64,000 bases of DNA from JAOUJD01 sp963726405. GTDB taxonomy: Bacteria; Pseudomonadota; Gammaproteobacteria; Burkholderiales; Burkholderiaceae_F. The stretch is taken from assembly GCA_963726405.1 (NCBI GenBank), contig CAVSCF010000001.1, forward strand, positions 248,001 through 312,000, read 5' to 3'. The notes below the pieces were generated by a model. It saw only the letters and a program-made list of their open reading frames with translations. It was not told the DNA's origin and ran no database searches. Below, in pieces: positions 32,490 to 41,486 of the stretch; within the stretch, counting starts at the first letter, position 1, and the number at the start of each line of letters is the position of its first letter. A program made the position numbers and the translations under genes.

Positions 32490-32992
32490 AGCACGGGAAG
32501 TCGGTGAAACTGGTCGACGAGACCGCGCCGAACGGGCAAACGAGAAGGATCGAAATCTGGACCGACGGCGCCTGCAAGGGCAACCCGGGTCCCGGCGGGT
32601 GGGGCGCACTGCTTCGCTATGGCGACCACGAGAAGGAACTCTTCGGCGGAGAACGGCTCACGACCAACAACCGCATGGAACTGCTGGCGGTCATCGAGGC
32701 GCTTTCGTCGCTGAAGCGCCGCTGCGACGTCATCGTCCATACGGATTCGCAGTACGTTCACCTCGGCATCACGGAGTGGCTTCCCAACTGGATCCGTCGC
32801 GGCTGGAAGACCGCCGACAGGAAGCCGGTCAAGAACGCCGACCTTTGGCAGCGGCTTCATGAGGTCGCGGCACGCCACGACGTGCACTGGCGCTGGGTGA
32901 AGGGCCACGCCGGCGTGGACGGAAACGAGCGTGCCGACGAACTGGCGAACCGTGGCGTCGAATCGGTGTCTTCATCTCACCGGCCGGGGTAA
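32486..32992 (+). CDS. rnhA: Ribonuclease HI
   Basis: Enzyme of 168 residues that degrades RNA in RNA-DNA hybrids. Catalytic acidic residues are seen in IWTDGACKGNPGPGGWGA (Asp), NNRMELLAVIEAL (Glu), VHTDSQYVHLGI (Asp) and GNERADELANRGV (Asp). The ATG at 32486 overlaps the previous stop. There is a short N-terminal extension (about 20 residues) before the family core. dnaQ, its usual neighbour, lies 4.5 kb downstream behind two RND efflux genes. Confidence 0.95.
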   Translation: MKHGKSVKLVDETAPNGQTRRIEIWTDGACKGNPGPGGWGALLRYGDHEKELFGGERLTTNNRMELLAVIEALSSLKRRCDVIVHTDSQYVHLGITEWLPNWIRRGWKTADRKPVKNADLWQRLHEVAARHDVHWRWVKGHAGVDGNERADELANRGVESVSSSHRPG

Positions 32993-33056
32993 AGCGCCTC
33001 GGACCGGGTGCTAAATTGCCAGCTTGGCGTTACGTACGCCGTCACTGAATCTCTGG

Positions 33057-34271
33057 ATGAAAAATCACCGCGTCACCTGGGTGGCCGTCGGCGTGTTGCT
33101 TGTCGTGGCTGCGCTCGCCTATTTTCTGGTCAATTCGCGCGCTCCGGGGCCGGCGGCGGCCGGCGTCAAGGGCGAGGCGAAGTCGGCAAGCACCGCGGAT
33201 GCGAGCGGGGACGCGAACAAGGCGGGCGCGACGAAGGGCGCCGCGATGGGGCCTGGTGGCCCGACACCGGTCGAGGTCGTGGTCGTCAAACCGGTCACGG
33301 TGCAGGAAGACCTCTCTGCGGTCGGATCCTTGCGGTCGAACGAGAGCGTGGTGCTGCGCCCCGAGGTCTCGGGACGCATCGCGACCATCGGGTTTCGTGA
33401 CGGCCAGGTGGTCAGGAAAGGCCAGTTGCTGGTCGGCCTCGACGCAACCCTCAACGAAGCCGAGGTCGCGCAATACCGGGCCGAGTACGACCTGGCCCTG
33501 TCGAACCTGAAGCGCAGCGAGGACCTGGCGCAGCAGAAATTCATCAGCTCCAGTGCGCGCGAGACGGCCGCGTCGAATGCGCAGGTTGCCGAGGCGCGAC
33601 TGAAGCTTGCGCAGGCCCGCTTGTCCAAGATGAGGATCGTTGCGCCGTTCGACGGCGTCGTCGGCATCCGGGGGGTCAGCCTGGGCGACTACGTCAAGGA
33701 CGGAACCGATCTGGTGAACGTGGAGGACATCCGCAACCTCAAGGTCGACTTCCGGTTGCCGGAACGCAGCCTGTCGCAGATCCAGGTGGGGCAATCAGTG
33801 GAAGTCGTTGCCGATGCGTTGCCGGGGCTGCCGTGGCAGGGCCAGATCGAAGCCATCAACCCGCGCATCGACGCCAACGGACGCTCCCTCGAGCTGCGTG
33901 CTCGGCTGGATAACGCCAGCGGGAAGCTGCGTCCGGGGCTGTTCGTGCGCGTGCGCGTGATTGTCGGAGAGCGCAGCGGGCTTCTGGTGCCCGAGGAGGC
34001 GATCGTTCCCCAGGGAGAAGAGTTCTACGTGTACAAGGTCGTGGACGGCGCGGCCAGGCGCGTGGCCGTCAAGATCGGCCTTCGTCGCGCGGCGCAGGTG
34101 GAAATCCTCCAGGGCGTCGCGGCGGGTGACCAGGTCGTCACGGCCGGAATGCGGCTGTCGCGCGACGGCCAGCCGGTGCGGGTGCTGCCATCGGGCAACG
34201 GCAAGGGCCTGGCGGATCATCCCGAGAAGGCCGGCGCGGTTCCGATCAAGGATGGTGCCGGCAAGGTCTGA
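33057..34271 (+). CDS. RND efflux periplasmic adaptor (MFP)
   Basis: Membrane-fusion protein of 404 residues from the ATG at 33057. The N-terminal anchor helix VTWVAVGVLLVVAALAYFLV is followed by a low-complexity Ala/Lys/Gly linker (about 30-70). Then comes the barrel-sandwich hybrid (LRPEVSGRIATIGFRDGQVV, MRIVAPFDGVVGIRGVSLGD) interrupted by a helical hairpin. It links the RND pump to an outer-membrane channel. It is 19 nt upstream of the pump gene. No TolC-like gene is in the window. Confidence 0.93.
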   Translation: MKNHRVTWVAVGVLLVVAALAYFLVNSRAPGPAAAGVKGEAKSASTADASGDANKAGATKGAAMGPGGPTPVEVVVVKPVTVQEDLSAVGSLRSNESVVLRPEVSGRIATIGFRDGQVVRKGQLLVGLDATLNEAEVAQYRAEYDLALSNLKRSEDLAQQKFISSSARETAASNAQVAEARLKLAQARLSKMRIVAPFDGVVGIRGVSLGDYVKDGTDLVNVEDIRNLKVDFRLPERSLSQIQVGQSVEVVADALPGLPWQGQIEAINPRIDANGRSLELRARLDNASGKLRPGLFVRVRVIVGERSGLLVPEEAIVPQGEEFYVYKVVDGAARRVAVKIGLRRAAQVEILQGVAAGDQVVTAGMRLSRDGQPVRVLPSGNGKGLADHPEKAGAVPIKDGAGKV

Positions 34272-34290
34272 CGTCGGCTGAGGCAACGTC

Positions 34291-37200
34291 ATGAGCCTGT
34301 TCGAAGTCTGCATACGCCGTCCGGTCCTGTCGACCGTGCTGTCGCTGCTGGTGCTCGTCATCGGCCTCATCTCGTACTCGAGGCTTTCGGTCCGCGAGTA
34401 TCCGAAGATCGACGAGCCGGTCGTCAGCGTGCAGACGACCTATCCCGGCGCATCGGCGGAGGTGATCGAGTCCCAGATCACCAAGGTGCTGGAGGACTCG
34501 CTGGCGGGCATCGAAGGCGTCGAACTGCTGACGTCGTTCAGCCGCTCGGAACGCAGCAACATCAACGTCCGTTTCCGCTTGACCCGCGATCCCGATTCGG
34601 CCGCCGCCGACGTCCGCGACAAGGTCGCCCGTGTCCGCGCCCGCCTTCCGGACAATGTCGATGAGCCGGTGATCGCGAAGGTCGAGGCCGACTCGTTCCC
34701 GGTGATCTGGATGGCCGTGACCGCCGCCGATCGCAATCCCATCGAGGTCTCCGATTACCTGAACCGCTACGTGAAGCCGCGCTTGTCGGTGCTCCCCGGC
34801 GCCGCCGACGTGTGGATCTTCGGCGAGCGCAAGTCCTCGATGCGCATTGCCGTGGACCGCGACCGCCTCGCGGGCTATCGGCTGACGGTCGGAGACGTCG
34901 AGGCTGCGCTGCGCCGCCAGAACGTGGAACTGCCCTCCGGGCGCATCGAGTCGGCGAAACGCGAGTTCTCGATCGTCGCGGCGACCGACGTCAGCACGCG
35001 TGAGCAGTTCGAGAACCTGATCATCGCCAACTCGAACGGATATTCCGTGCGGTTGCGCGACGTGGCCGACATCGCCATCGGGCCGGCGGAGGAGCGCGTG
35101 ATCGCGCGCTATCGCGGCGAGCCGTCGATCAACATGGGACTGGTCAAGCAGGCGACCGGCAACCCGCTGGAACTGTCGAAGTCGCTGCGTGCCGAGGTCG
35201 AAAAGATCAACGAGACGCTGCCGCAGGGGATGAAGATCAACATCGCCTACGACTCGTCGGTCTTCATCGACCGCTCCATCGACTCGGTGTTCCGGACCAT
35301 TGCCGAGGCGGTCATCCTGGTCGTGCTGGTGATCTTCTTCTTCCTGCGCAACCTGCGCGCGACGCTGATTCCGCTGGTGACGATCCCCGTGTCGCTGGTC
35401 GGCTCGTTCGCGCTCATGTACGCCTTCGGCTTCACGATCAACACGCTGACGCTGCTGGCGATGGTGCTCGCCATCGGTCTCGTGGTGGACGATGCCATCG
35501 TCGTGCTCGAGAACATCTACCGCAACATCGAGGCGGGGATGGATCGGGTCGGGGCGGCCATCAAGGGGATCAAGGAAATCGGCTTCGCGGTGATCGCGAT
35601 GACGCTGACGCTGACGGCGGTCTTTGCCCCGCTCGCGTTTGCCACCGGACGCACGGGCCGCCTCTTCATCGAGTTCGCGCTCGCGCTGGCCGGTGCCGTC
35701 CTGGTGTCGGGCTTCGTGGCACTGACGTTGTCGCCGATGATGTGCAGCAAGCTGCTTCGTCACGAGAACAATCACGGCCGGATCTTCAAGCTGGTGGAAG
35801 GCTGGCTCGAGGCCCTGACCAACGGCTATTCGCGTTCGCTGGCCTGGGTCCTGGAGCGGCGCTGGCTGGTGGTCATCGTCTGGGCCGTCGTTGCCGGCCT
35901 CGGAGGGCTGTTCTTCTCGCTGCTGCGGTCCGAACTCGCGCCGCTGGAAGACCGGGGCGTCATCTTCGGCCGGCTGCAGGCGCCCCCGGGTTCGACGGTC
36001 GACTACACCTCGGAGCAACTGCGCGCGGTCGAGCGCTACTACGACACGATCCCGGAGGCCGCGGCGTACAACGCCGTGGCGGGATTCCCGACCGTCGACA
36101 ACGGCAACGCGATCCTGCGCCTGAAGCCCTGGGAGGAACGCAAGCGCAAGCAGCAGGACATCGCGCGCGAACTCAACGCGAAGTTCCAGCAGTTGCCCGG
36201 CGTCATCGGCTTTGCCGTCAACCCGCCCTCACTCGGCCAGTCGCCACGCACGCTTCCGGTGGAGTACGTGATCATGGCGCAGATCCCGTACGCGGATCTC
36301 GACCGCATCGTCCAACAGTTCATCGCCGAGATCAGCAAGACGGGGATCGTGCAGAACCCGCAGTCGGACCTTCGTCTGAATACGCCGGAGCTGCGGGTCG
36401 ACGTCAATCGCGACAAGCTCGGCGACATGGGGATTTCGGTCGAGACGGTCGGCCTGACGCTGCAGACGATGCTCGGCGGCCGCCAGGTGACGCGCTTCAA
36501 GAAGGACGGCGAGCAGTACGACGTCATCGTGCAGGTCGCGCCGCGCGACCGCAGTCGCCCGAACGACATCAGCGACATCTACGTGCGCGGTCGCGACGGT
36601 TCGATGGTGCAACTGGCCAACGTCGTCAACGTGCTCGAAGGCGTCGCGCCGCAGTCGCTGAACCACTTCCAGCGCCTGCGCGCGGTCACGGTCACGGCGC
36701 AGATCGCGCCGGGTTACGCGCTGGGCGACGCCCTGAAGATGATGGATGAAACGGCGAAGCGGGTCCTGCCGACCGGGGCCGTGACCGACCTCAACGGCGT
36801 TTCGCGCGAGTTCCGCGATTCGCAGGGATCCATCTACCTGACGTTCGCGCTTGCGCTGATCTTCATCTACCTCGTGCTGGCGGCGCAGTTCGAGAGCTTT
36901 GCCGACCCCTTCGTGATCATGTTGTCGGTGCCTCTGTCGATGGCGGGCGCGCTGTTCGCGCTGTGGGCCACCGGGGGCACTTGGAACATCTACAGCCAGA
37001 TCGGCGTGGTGACGCTCGTCGGGCTGATCACCAAGCACGGGATCCTCATCGTCGAGTTCGCCAACCAGTTGCAGGAGCGCGGCGAGTCCTTGTTCGATGC
37101 GGTTCGCCAAGCCGCGGTCCTGCGGCTGCGCCCCATCCTGATGACGACGGGCGCCATGGTGCTCGGCGCGCTTCCTCTGGCAATGTCGGCGGGAGCCGGG

Positions 37201-37389
37201 GCCGAAAGCCGGATCCAGATCGGCTGGGTGATCGTCGGCGGCATGAGCTTCGGCACGCTGCTGACGCTCTTCGTGGTACCGACGATGTACACGCTGATGG
37301 AGCAGGCTCTCGGGCGCTGGCTCGGGACGCACCACCACGCCGAGCCGGCTGTGGCGCCTGACGGCGCTGCACGCCACGGCGCGGAGTGA
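34291..37389 (+). CDS. RND efflux pump permease, HAE1/AcrB type
   Basis: Inner-membrane proton-driven pump of 1032 residues with twelve helices and two large periplasmic loops. Seen: the N-terminal FEVCIRRPVLSTVLSLLVLV, TM4 LAMVLAIGLVVDDAIVVLEN with the paired Asp residues used in proton relay, and the second-half FALALIFIYLVLAAQFESFA and GVVTLVGLITKHGILIVEF. Intact throughout. Substrates are unknown. Together with the adaptor it interrupts the usual rnhA-dnaQ adjacency. Confidence 0.95.
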   Translation: MSLFEVCIRRPVLSTVLSLLVLVIGLISYSRLSVREYPKIDEPVVSVQTTYPGASAEVIESQITKVLEDSLAGIEGVELLTSFSRSERSNINVRFRLTRDPDSAAADVRDKVARVRARLPDNVDEPVIAKVEADSFPVIWMAVTAADRNPIEVSDYLNRYVKPRLSVLPGAADVWIFGERKSSMRIAVDRDRLAGYRLTVGDVEAALRRQNVELPSGRIESAKREFSIVAATDVSTREQFENLIIANSNGYSVRLRDVADIAIGPAEERVIARYRGEPSINMGLVKQATGNPLELSKSLRAEVEKINETLPQGMKINIAYDSSVFIDRSIDSVFRTIAEAVILVVLVIFFFLRNLRATLIPLVTIPVSLVGSFALMYAFGFTINTLTLLAMVLAIGLVVDDAIVVLENIYRNIEAGMDRVGAAIKGIKEIGFAVIAMTLTLTAVFAPLAFATGRTGRLFIEFALALAGAVLVSGFVALTLSPMMCSKLLRHENNHGRIFKLVEGWLEALTNGYSRSLAWVLERRWLVVIVWAVVAGLGGLFFSLLRSELAPLEDRGVIFGRLQAPPGSTVDYTSEQLRAVERYYDTIPEAAAYNAVAGFPTVDNGNAILRLKPWEERKRKQQDIARELNAKFQQLPGVIGFAVNPPSLGQSPRTLPVEYVIMAQIPYADLDRIVQQFIAEISKTGIVQNPQSDLRLNTPELRVDVNRDKLGDMGISVETVGLTLQTMLGGRQVTRFKKDGEQYDVIVQVAPRDRSRPNDISDIYVRGRDGSMVQLANVVNVLEGVAPQSLNHFQRLRAVTVTAQIAPGYALGDALKMMDETAKRVLPTGAVTDLNGVSREFRDSQGSIYLTFALALIFIYLVLAAQFESFADPFVIMLSVPLSMAGALFALWATGGTWNIYSQIGVVTLVGLITKHGILIVEFANQLQERGESLFDAVRQAAVLRLRPILMTTGAMVLGALPLAMSAGAGAESRIQIGWVIVGGMSFGTLLTLFVVPTMYTLMEQALGRWLGTHHHAEPAVAPDGAARHGAE

Positions 37390-37447
37390 CGGAAGCGGCG
37401 AGCGATCTCCGGGCGGCTTGCTGCCTCGCGGACGCTAGACTTCGGAC

Positions 37448-38152
37448 ATGAGACAAGTCGTGCTGGACACCGAGACCACGGGTCTCGAGGCCAAGGAAGG
37501 CCATCGGATCATCGAGATCGGCTGCATCGAGATCGTCGGCCGACGCGTCACCGAACGGCGCTTCCACCAGTACGTCAATCCGGAGCGCGACAGCGATGAA
37601 GGCGCGCTCGCGGTCCATGGCCTGACGCGCCACTTCCTCGAGGACAAGCCGAAGTTCGCGGAGATCGTGGAGGACCTGCTGGCGTTCGTGAAGGACGCAG
37701 AAGTCATCATCCATAACGCCGCGTTCGACGTCGAGTTCCTCGACGCCGAACTGGGCCGGCTCGGTCGAGCTCGCTTTGCCGAGCATTGCGGAAAGGTCAC
37801 GGACTCCCTGCTGCTCGCACGCGAGCAGAACCCCGGCAAGCGCAACTCGCTCGACGCGCTGTGCGAGCGCCACGGCGTGTCGAACACCCATCGCACGCTG
37901 CACGGCGCGCTGCTCGACGCCGGACTGCTCGCCGAAGTCTTCCTCGCCATGACGCGCGGGCAGGACAGCCTCGTCATCGACGTGCTGGCCGACGAGTCCC
38001 TGCTCGCCAATTTCGGCCCGGTGGACATGGGCCAGCTGATGGTCGTGACGGCCGCGGCCGACGAAATCGCCGCGCACGAGGCGCTGCTCGACGCCATCGA
38101 GAAGGAAACGAAGTCGACGCCGGTGTGGCGTGCCGCCGTCAGGCCTGCCTGA
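37448..38152 (+). CDS. dnaQ: DNA polymerase III epsilon subunit (3'-5' exonuclease)
   Basis: Proofreading exonuclease of 234 residues. ExoI motif VLDTETTGL at the N-terminus, ExoII in IIHNAAFDVEFLDAEL, ExoIII-epsilon motif with the catalytic His in HRTLHGALLDAGLLAEVFL. The C-terminal tail that contacts the alpha subunit is short. dnaE lies 16.6 kb downstream. The end overlaps the convergent ligase gene by 14 bp. Confidence 0.94.
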   Translation: MRQVVLDTETTGLEAKEGHRIIEIGCIEIVGRRVTERRFHQYVNPERDSDEGALAVHGLTRHFLEDKPKFAEIVEDLLAFVKDAEVIIHNAAFDVEFLDAELGRLGRARFAEHCGKVTDSLLLAREQNPGKRNSLDALCERHGVSNTHRTLHGALLDAGLLAEVFLAMTRGQDSLVIDVLADESLLANFGPVDMGQLMVVTAAADEIAAHEALLDAIEKETKSTPVWRAAVRPA

Positions 38153-39662
38153 AACGCTCCCGCAGTTCCCGTTTCAGTACCTTGCCGGTGGCGTTCTTCG
38201 GCAGTTCGTCGACGAACACATAGCGCTTCGGCCGCTTGAAGCGCGCGATGTGCTCGAGGCAGAAGAGGTCGAGTTCCCGCTCGTCCGGCACGTGGCCTTC
38301 CTTCTTGACCAGCGCCGCGAGTACGGACTCGCCCCATTCCGCATCCGGCACCCCGATCACCGCCGCTTCCTTGATGGCGGGATGCAGCAGCAGGACCTCC
38401 TCGACCTCGCGCGGGTAGATGTTCGAGCCGCCGGAGATGATCAGGTCCTTGCTGCGATCGACGAGCGTCAGGTAGCCGCGGTCGTCGAGCCGGCCGAGGT
38501 CCCCGGTGTGCAGCCAGCCGTTGGCCAGCGCGGCTGCCGTGGCCTGCGGGTTGTTCAGGTACCCCGCCATCACGATGTCGCCGCGCACGCAGACTTCGCC
38601 GATCTCGCCGGCCGGCAGCGGACCATCGTCGTTGTCCAGCACGGCCAGTTCGACGCCCGTCTGCGCCCGGCCCACCGATCCGAGCCGCTCGAGTCGCCGG
38701 CCGTCGTGATCGTCGAAATGGTCCTCGACCGGCAACACCGTGATCGTCATCGGCGCTTCGCCCTGCCCGTAGATCTGCACCAGGCGCGGCCCGAAGCAGT
38801 CGAGCGCACGCAGGCTGTCGGCCACGTACATCGGCCCGCCGCCGTAAATGATGCTCTTCAGGTTGACCGGTTCGTCGTCGTCGCCGATCGCGTCCACCAG
38901 GCGCATGACCATCGTCGGCGCGGCGAAGAGCTTCACGTTGGGAGTCCAGGCGAGGATCTGCCGGATCTCGTCGACATCGAATCCGCGCGCCGCCGGAATC
39001 AGCTGCGTCGCCCCGGTCGCGATGTTGGGGACCGTATAGAGGCCCGAACCATGGGACATCGGCGCAGCGTGCAGCAGGTGGTCTCCGACGGCCGCGTGGT
39101 CGACGTCGGCGAGGTAGTTGAGCGCCATCGCCATCAGGTTGCCGTGCGTCAGGACCACACCCTTGGGCCGCCCGGTCGTGCCGCTGGTGTAGAAGAGCCA
39201 GGCGGGGTCGCTGACTGCGCCCGTGACCGGCGCGGAAAGCGGTTCCTCCTTCAACAACGCGGCGTAGTCCGGGCCGTCGACGTCCACGAAGGTGGTGGAG
39301 CCGCCGGCGCGCGCGGCTTCGATGGCGGCGGTATCGGCGTCGTCAGTGATGAAGCAGACGGTTGCATTGGCGTCGTCCAGGATGAAGGCCACTTCCCTTG
39401 GGTGCAGGCGCGCATTGACCGGGATCGCGGCTGCGCCGAGCGTCCAGCACGCATAGAGCAATTCGACGTAGGCGGTGCAGTTCTTCGCGACGATCGCCAC
39501 GGCGCCGCCGCGCTGCACGCCGAGTCGCGACAGGCCGGCCGCCAGGCGCAGGGCGCGCTCGGCAAGCTGCTCGTAACTGAGTTCGATGCGATCGCGCTCG
39601 ATGACGGCGACCGCGCGGGGGACCCGGCGCGCCGTGCGAAACAGGGTGTGAGACAGATTCAC
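38139..39662 (-). CDS. AMP-binding acyl-CoA synthetase
   Basis: ANL-superfamily ligase of 507 residues. The GTG at 39662 is preferred because GGGAG lies 6 nt before it. Seen in order: the P-loop WLFYTSGTTGRPKGVVLTHG (about 160-180), the YGQGEAPM adenylate motif, WLHTGDLGRLDDRGYLTLVD (hinge region), and the C-terminal catalytic lysine in NATGKVLKRELRERF. It activates a carboxylic acid, probably a fatty or malonate-like acid, to its CoA ester. Specificity is not predictable here. Confidence 0.9.
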   Translation of the reverse strand: MNLSHTLFRTARRVPRAVAVIERDRIELSYEQLAERALRLAAGLSRLGVQRGGAVAIVAKNCTAYVELLYACWTLGAAAIPVNARLHPREVAFILDDANATVCFITDDADTAAIEAARAGGSTTFVDVDGPDYAALLKEEPLSAPVTGAVSDPAWLFYTSGTTGRPKGVVLTHGNLMAMALNYLADVDHAAVGDHLLHAAPMSHGSGLYTVPNIATGATQLIPAARGFDVDEIRQILAWTPNVKLFAAPTMVMRLVDAIGDDDEPVNLKSIIYGGGPMYVADSLRALDCFGPRLVQIYGQGEAPMTITVLPVEDHFDDHDGRRLERLGSVGRAQTGVELAVLDNDDGPLPAGEIGEVCVRGDIVMAGYLNNPQATAAALANGWLHTGDLGRLDDRGYLTLVDRSKDLIISGGSNIYPREVEEVLLLHPAIKEAAVIGVPDAEWGESVLAALVKKEGHVPDERELDLFCLEHIARFKRPKRYVFVDELPKNATGKVLKRELRERFRQA

Positions 39663-39774
39663 ACCGTTCTCCCGGAAGCTATGTTCGTATCGTAGCCGCA
39701 GCCGTGCGAGGCACGCGGGCCCCGGGCCGGGCCGGACCTTGTGCAATAATGCGCGCCCTTCGAGCTGCTTCCTC

Positions 39775-39849
39775 GGGTGGTTAGCTCAGCGGTAGAGCAC
39801 TGCCTTCACACGGCAGGGGTCACAGGTTCGAACCCTGTACCACCCACCA
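39775..39849 (+). tRNA. tRNA-Val (CAC)
   Basis: Cloverleaf by eye: acceptor GGGTGGT pairs with ACCACCC, D stem GCTC/GAGC, anticodon stem CTGCC/GGCAG with loop TTCACAC (anticodon CAC, reading GTG), T arm ACAGG-TTCGAAC-CCTGT, discriminator A and encoded CCA. The 3' end at 39849 borders a lower-GC gap with a small membrane ORF, so it could have served as an integration site, though no att repeat was identified. Confidence 0.95.
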
Positions 39850-40062
39850 TCAACTCCTCGCAGTTCCTTCGCCAGCCGTCACCGCCCGCATGTCCAGCGG
39901 GAATACCGTAGCTGTGCCTGCTGTTCTCACTACCGGGACCGCGCTTACTACTTCGATACCGCGCAAACACGTTATTCGAGGCGTTTTTTGCCCATTTCTT
40001 GCAGTAGTCGTGTTGCCTGCTTTTACCGATCTGAAGGAAAGTACGCCTGCGGGGAGAAATGA

Positions 40063-40158
40063 ATGGACGAAGAAACAAATGCAATGCGCGGGATCCTTCT
40101 CGGCGTACTGACCGGGGCCACGGTGTGGCTCATGATCTACGCCGCGGCGTTCCTGTAG
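40063..40158 (+). CDS. Tiny single-helix membrane protein (31 aa)
   Basis: Short gene with GGGGAG just before its ATG at 40063 and a TAG at 40156-40158. An acidic start (MDEETNAMRG) leads into one strongly hydrophobic helix (ILLGVLTGATVWLMIYAAAF). The form resembles small phage or mobile-element membrane proteins. It lies in the 566-bp gap between tRNA-Val and the ABC operon; the first 200 bp of that gap are less GC-rich than the surroundings. No integrase is present. Otherwise I see nothing coding in 39850-40415. Confidence 0.45.
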   Translation: MDEETNAMRGILLGVLTGATVWLMIYAAAFL

Positions 40159-40415
40159 CAGCGCACCGAGCCGGCCCAAAGCGAGTGCCGCCTCCCGGCG
40201 GCCGGTGGCTCCGTCACCCTTCCTTTTCCCCCCATCGGTCGGTTGGCTCACTTCCCTCCGAGCCTGTTCGGCAGCGCCCGATCCAAGCACTAACTGAGGG
40301 TCTGGCCGGCGGTCCGCTGCTCGTACTCGCGCGGATTCGCTAATCTCCGCCCCTGTTCGACGCTTGCGCAATCAAATGCGCGCGGCGCCGTTCCAAAACC
40401 AACGAGGGAGACAGA

Positions 40416-41432
40416 ATGAATCGCCGCCACCTGCTTCAGTCCACTGCCGCGCTCGGTGTTGCCGCGGCCTTTCCCGGCCTGGCGCTCGCGCAGCAGCAGC
40501 GCGCCATTTGCTACAACTGCCCGCCCGAATGGGCGGACTGGGGCGGAATGCTCAAGTTGATCGGCCAGAAGATCAACATCGCCGTTCCTCCCGACAACAA
40601 GAATTCCGGCCAGTCCCTCGCGGCCCTGATCGCGGAGAAGGCGAACCCGGTGGCCGACGTCGTCTATCTCGGCGGTCAGGTCGGCCCGCAGGCGCGCGAG
40701 GCCGGTGTTCTCGCCCCGTACAAACCGCAGCGCTGGAACGACATCCCGGCCACCCTCAAGGATCCGGACGGGTACTGGTTCACGATCCATTCCGGGACGC
40801 TGGGCTTGTTCGTCAACAAGGCCGCGCTGCGCGGCAAACCCGTTCCCGCCAGTTGGAAAGATCTGCTGAAGCCTGAATACAAAGGCCTGGTGGGCTACTT
40901 GAACCCGGCCAGCGCGGCCGTCGGGCAGGTCGGTGTCGTCGCCGTCAACCTGGCGCTCGGGGGCAGCTACGAGAAGCTCGACGCCGGCATCGGCTTCTTC
41001 AAGCAACTGCAGGCCAACCAGCCGATCGTGCCGACGCAGACGGCCTATGCGCGCGTGCTCTCCGGTGAGATCCCGATCCTGCTCGACTACGACTTCAACG
41101 CCTACCGGGGAAAGTACACGGACAAGGCGCCGGTGGAGTTCGTGATCCCGCAGGAAGGGACGCAGCAGCTGCCGTACGTGATGGGCCTGGTTAACCGCGG
41201 GCCGAACCCCGAGCAGGGCAAGAAGATGCTCGACTTCGTGCTCAGCGACGAAGGCCAGCGCCACTGGGCAAACGCGTTCCTGCGGCCCGTCATCCCGGCG
41301 GCGATGAGCGCCGAGGTCAAGTCGCGCTTCCTGCCGGACGCCGACTATGCGCGCGCGAAGCCGCTCGACGTCTTCAAGCTCGCCGCCGCGGCCAAGACCA
41401 TCGGCGAGCGTTACCAGAAGGAAGTCGGCTGA
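40416..41432 (+). CDS. ABC importer periplasmic solute-binding protein
   Basis: Extracellular solute-binding protein of family 1/PotD-FutA-like type; 338 residues. Signal peptide MNRRHLLQSTAALGVAAAFP (Tat-like RR) ends at ALA-QQQ. DVVYLGGQVGPQAREAGVLAPY, YWFTIHSGTLGLFVNKAALRG, VPASWKDLLKPEYKG and GLVNRGPNPEQGKKMLDFVLS are typical of binding proteins for polyamines, iron or aminoethylphosphonate. First gene of an importer operon with two permeases, an ATPase and a phosphodiesterase. The phosphodiesterase suggests a phosphorus-containing ligand, but this is not proven. Confidence 0.88.
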   Translation: MNRRHLLQSTAALGVAAAFPGLALAQQQRAICYNCPPEWADWGGMLKLIGQKINIAVPPDNKNSGQSLAALIAEKANPVADVVYLGGQVGPQAREAGVLAPYKPQRWNDIPATLKDPDGYWFTIHSGTLGLFVNKAALRGKPVPASWKDLLKPEYKGLVGYLNPASAAVGQVGVVAVNLALGGSYEKLDAGIGFFKQLQANQPIVPTQTAYARVLSGEIPILLDYDFNAYRGKYTDKAPVEFVIPQEGTQQLPYVMGLVNRGPNPEQGKKMLDFVLSDEGQRHWANAFLRPVIPAAMSAEVKSRFLPDADYARAKPLDVFKLAAAAKTIGERYQKEVG

Positions 41433-41445
41433 ACCTTCCAGTGAA

Positions 41446-41469
41446 GGGCGGGGGGACGGTCCCCCGCCC
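41446..41469 (+). promoter_or_regulatory. GC stem-loop between binding-protein and permease genes
   Basis: GGGCGGGGG (41446-41454) and CCCCCGCCC (41461-41469) form a perfect 9-bp stem with a six-base loop, directly after the binding-protein stop and before the permease start. There is no T tract. It probably acts as an mRNA stabiliser or partial terminator, giving more binding protein than membrane parts, as known in other importer operons. Confidence 0.6.
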
Positions 41470-41486
41470 GCAACACGGCCGCTGTC

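Noticed and set aside
34246..36018. Minus-strand open frame of 590 codons
   Set aside because: Antisense shadow of the RND pump gene.
39806..40084. Minus-strand frame ending GGTGFEPVTPAV
   Set aside because: This is the well-known false translation across an antisense tRNA (tRNA-Val here), not a protein.
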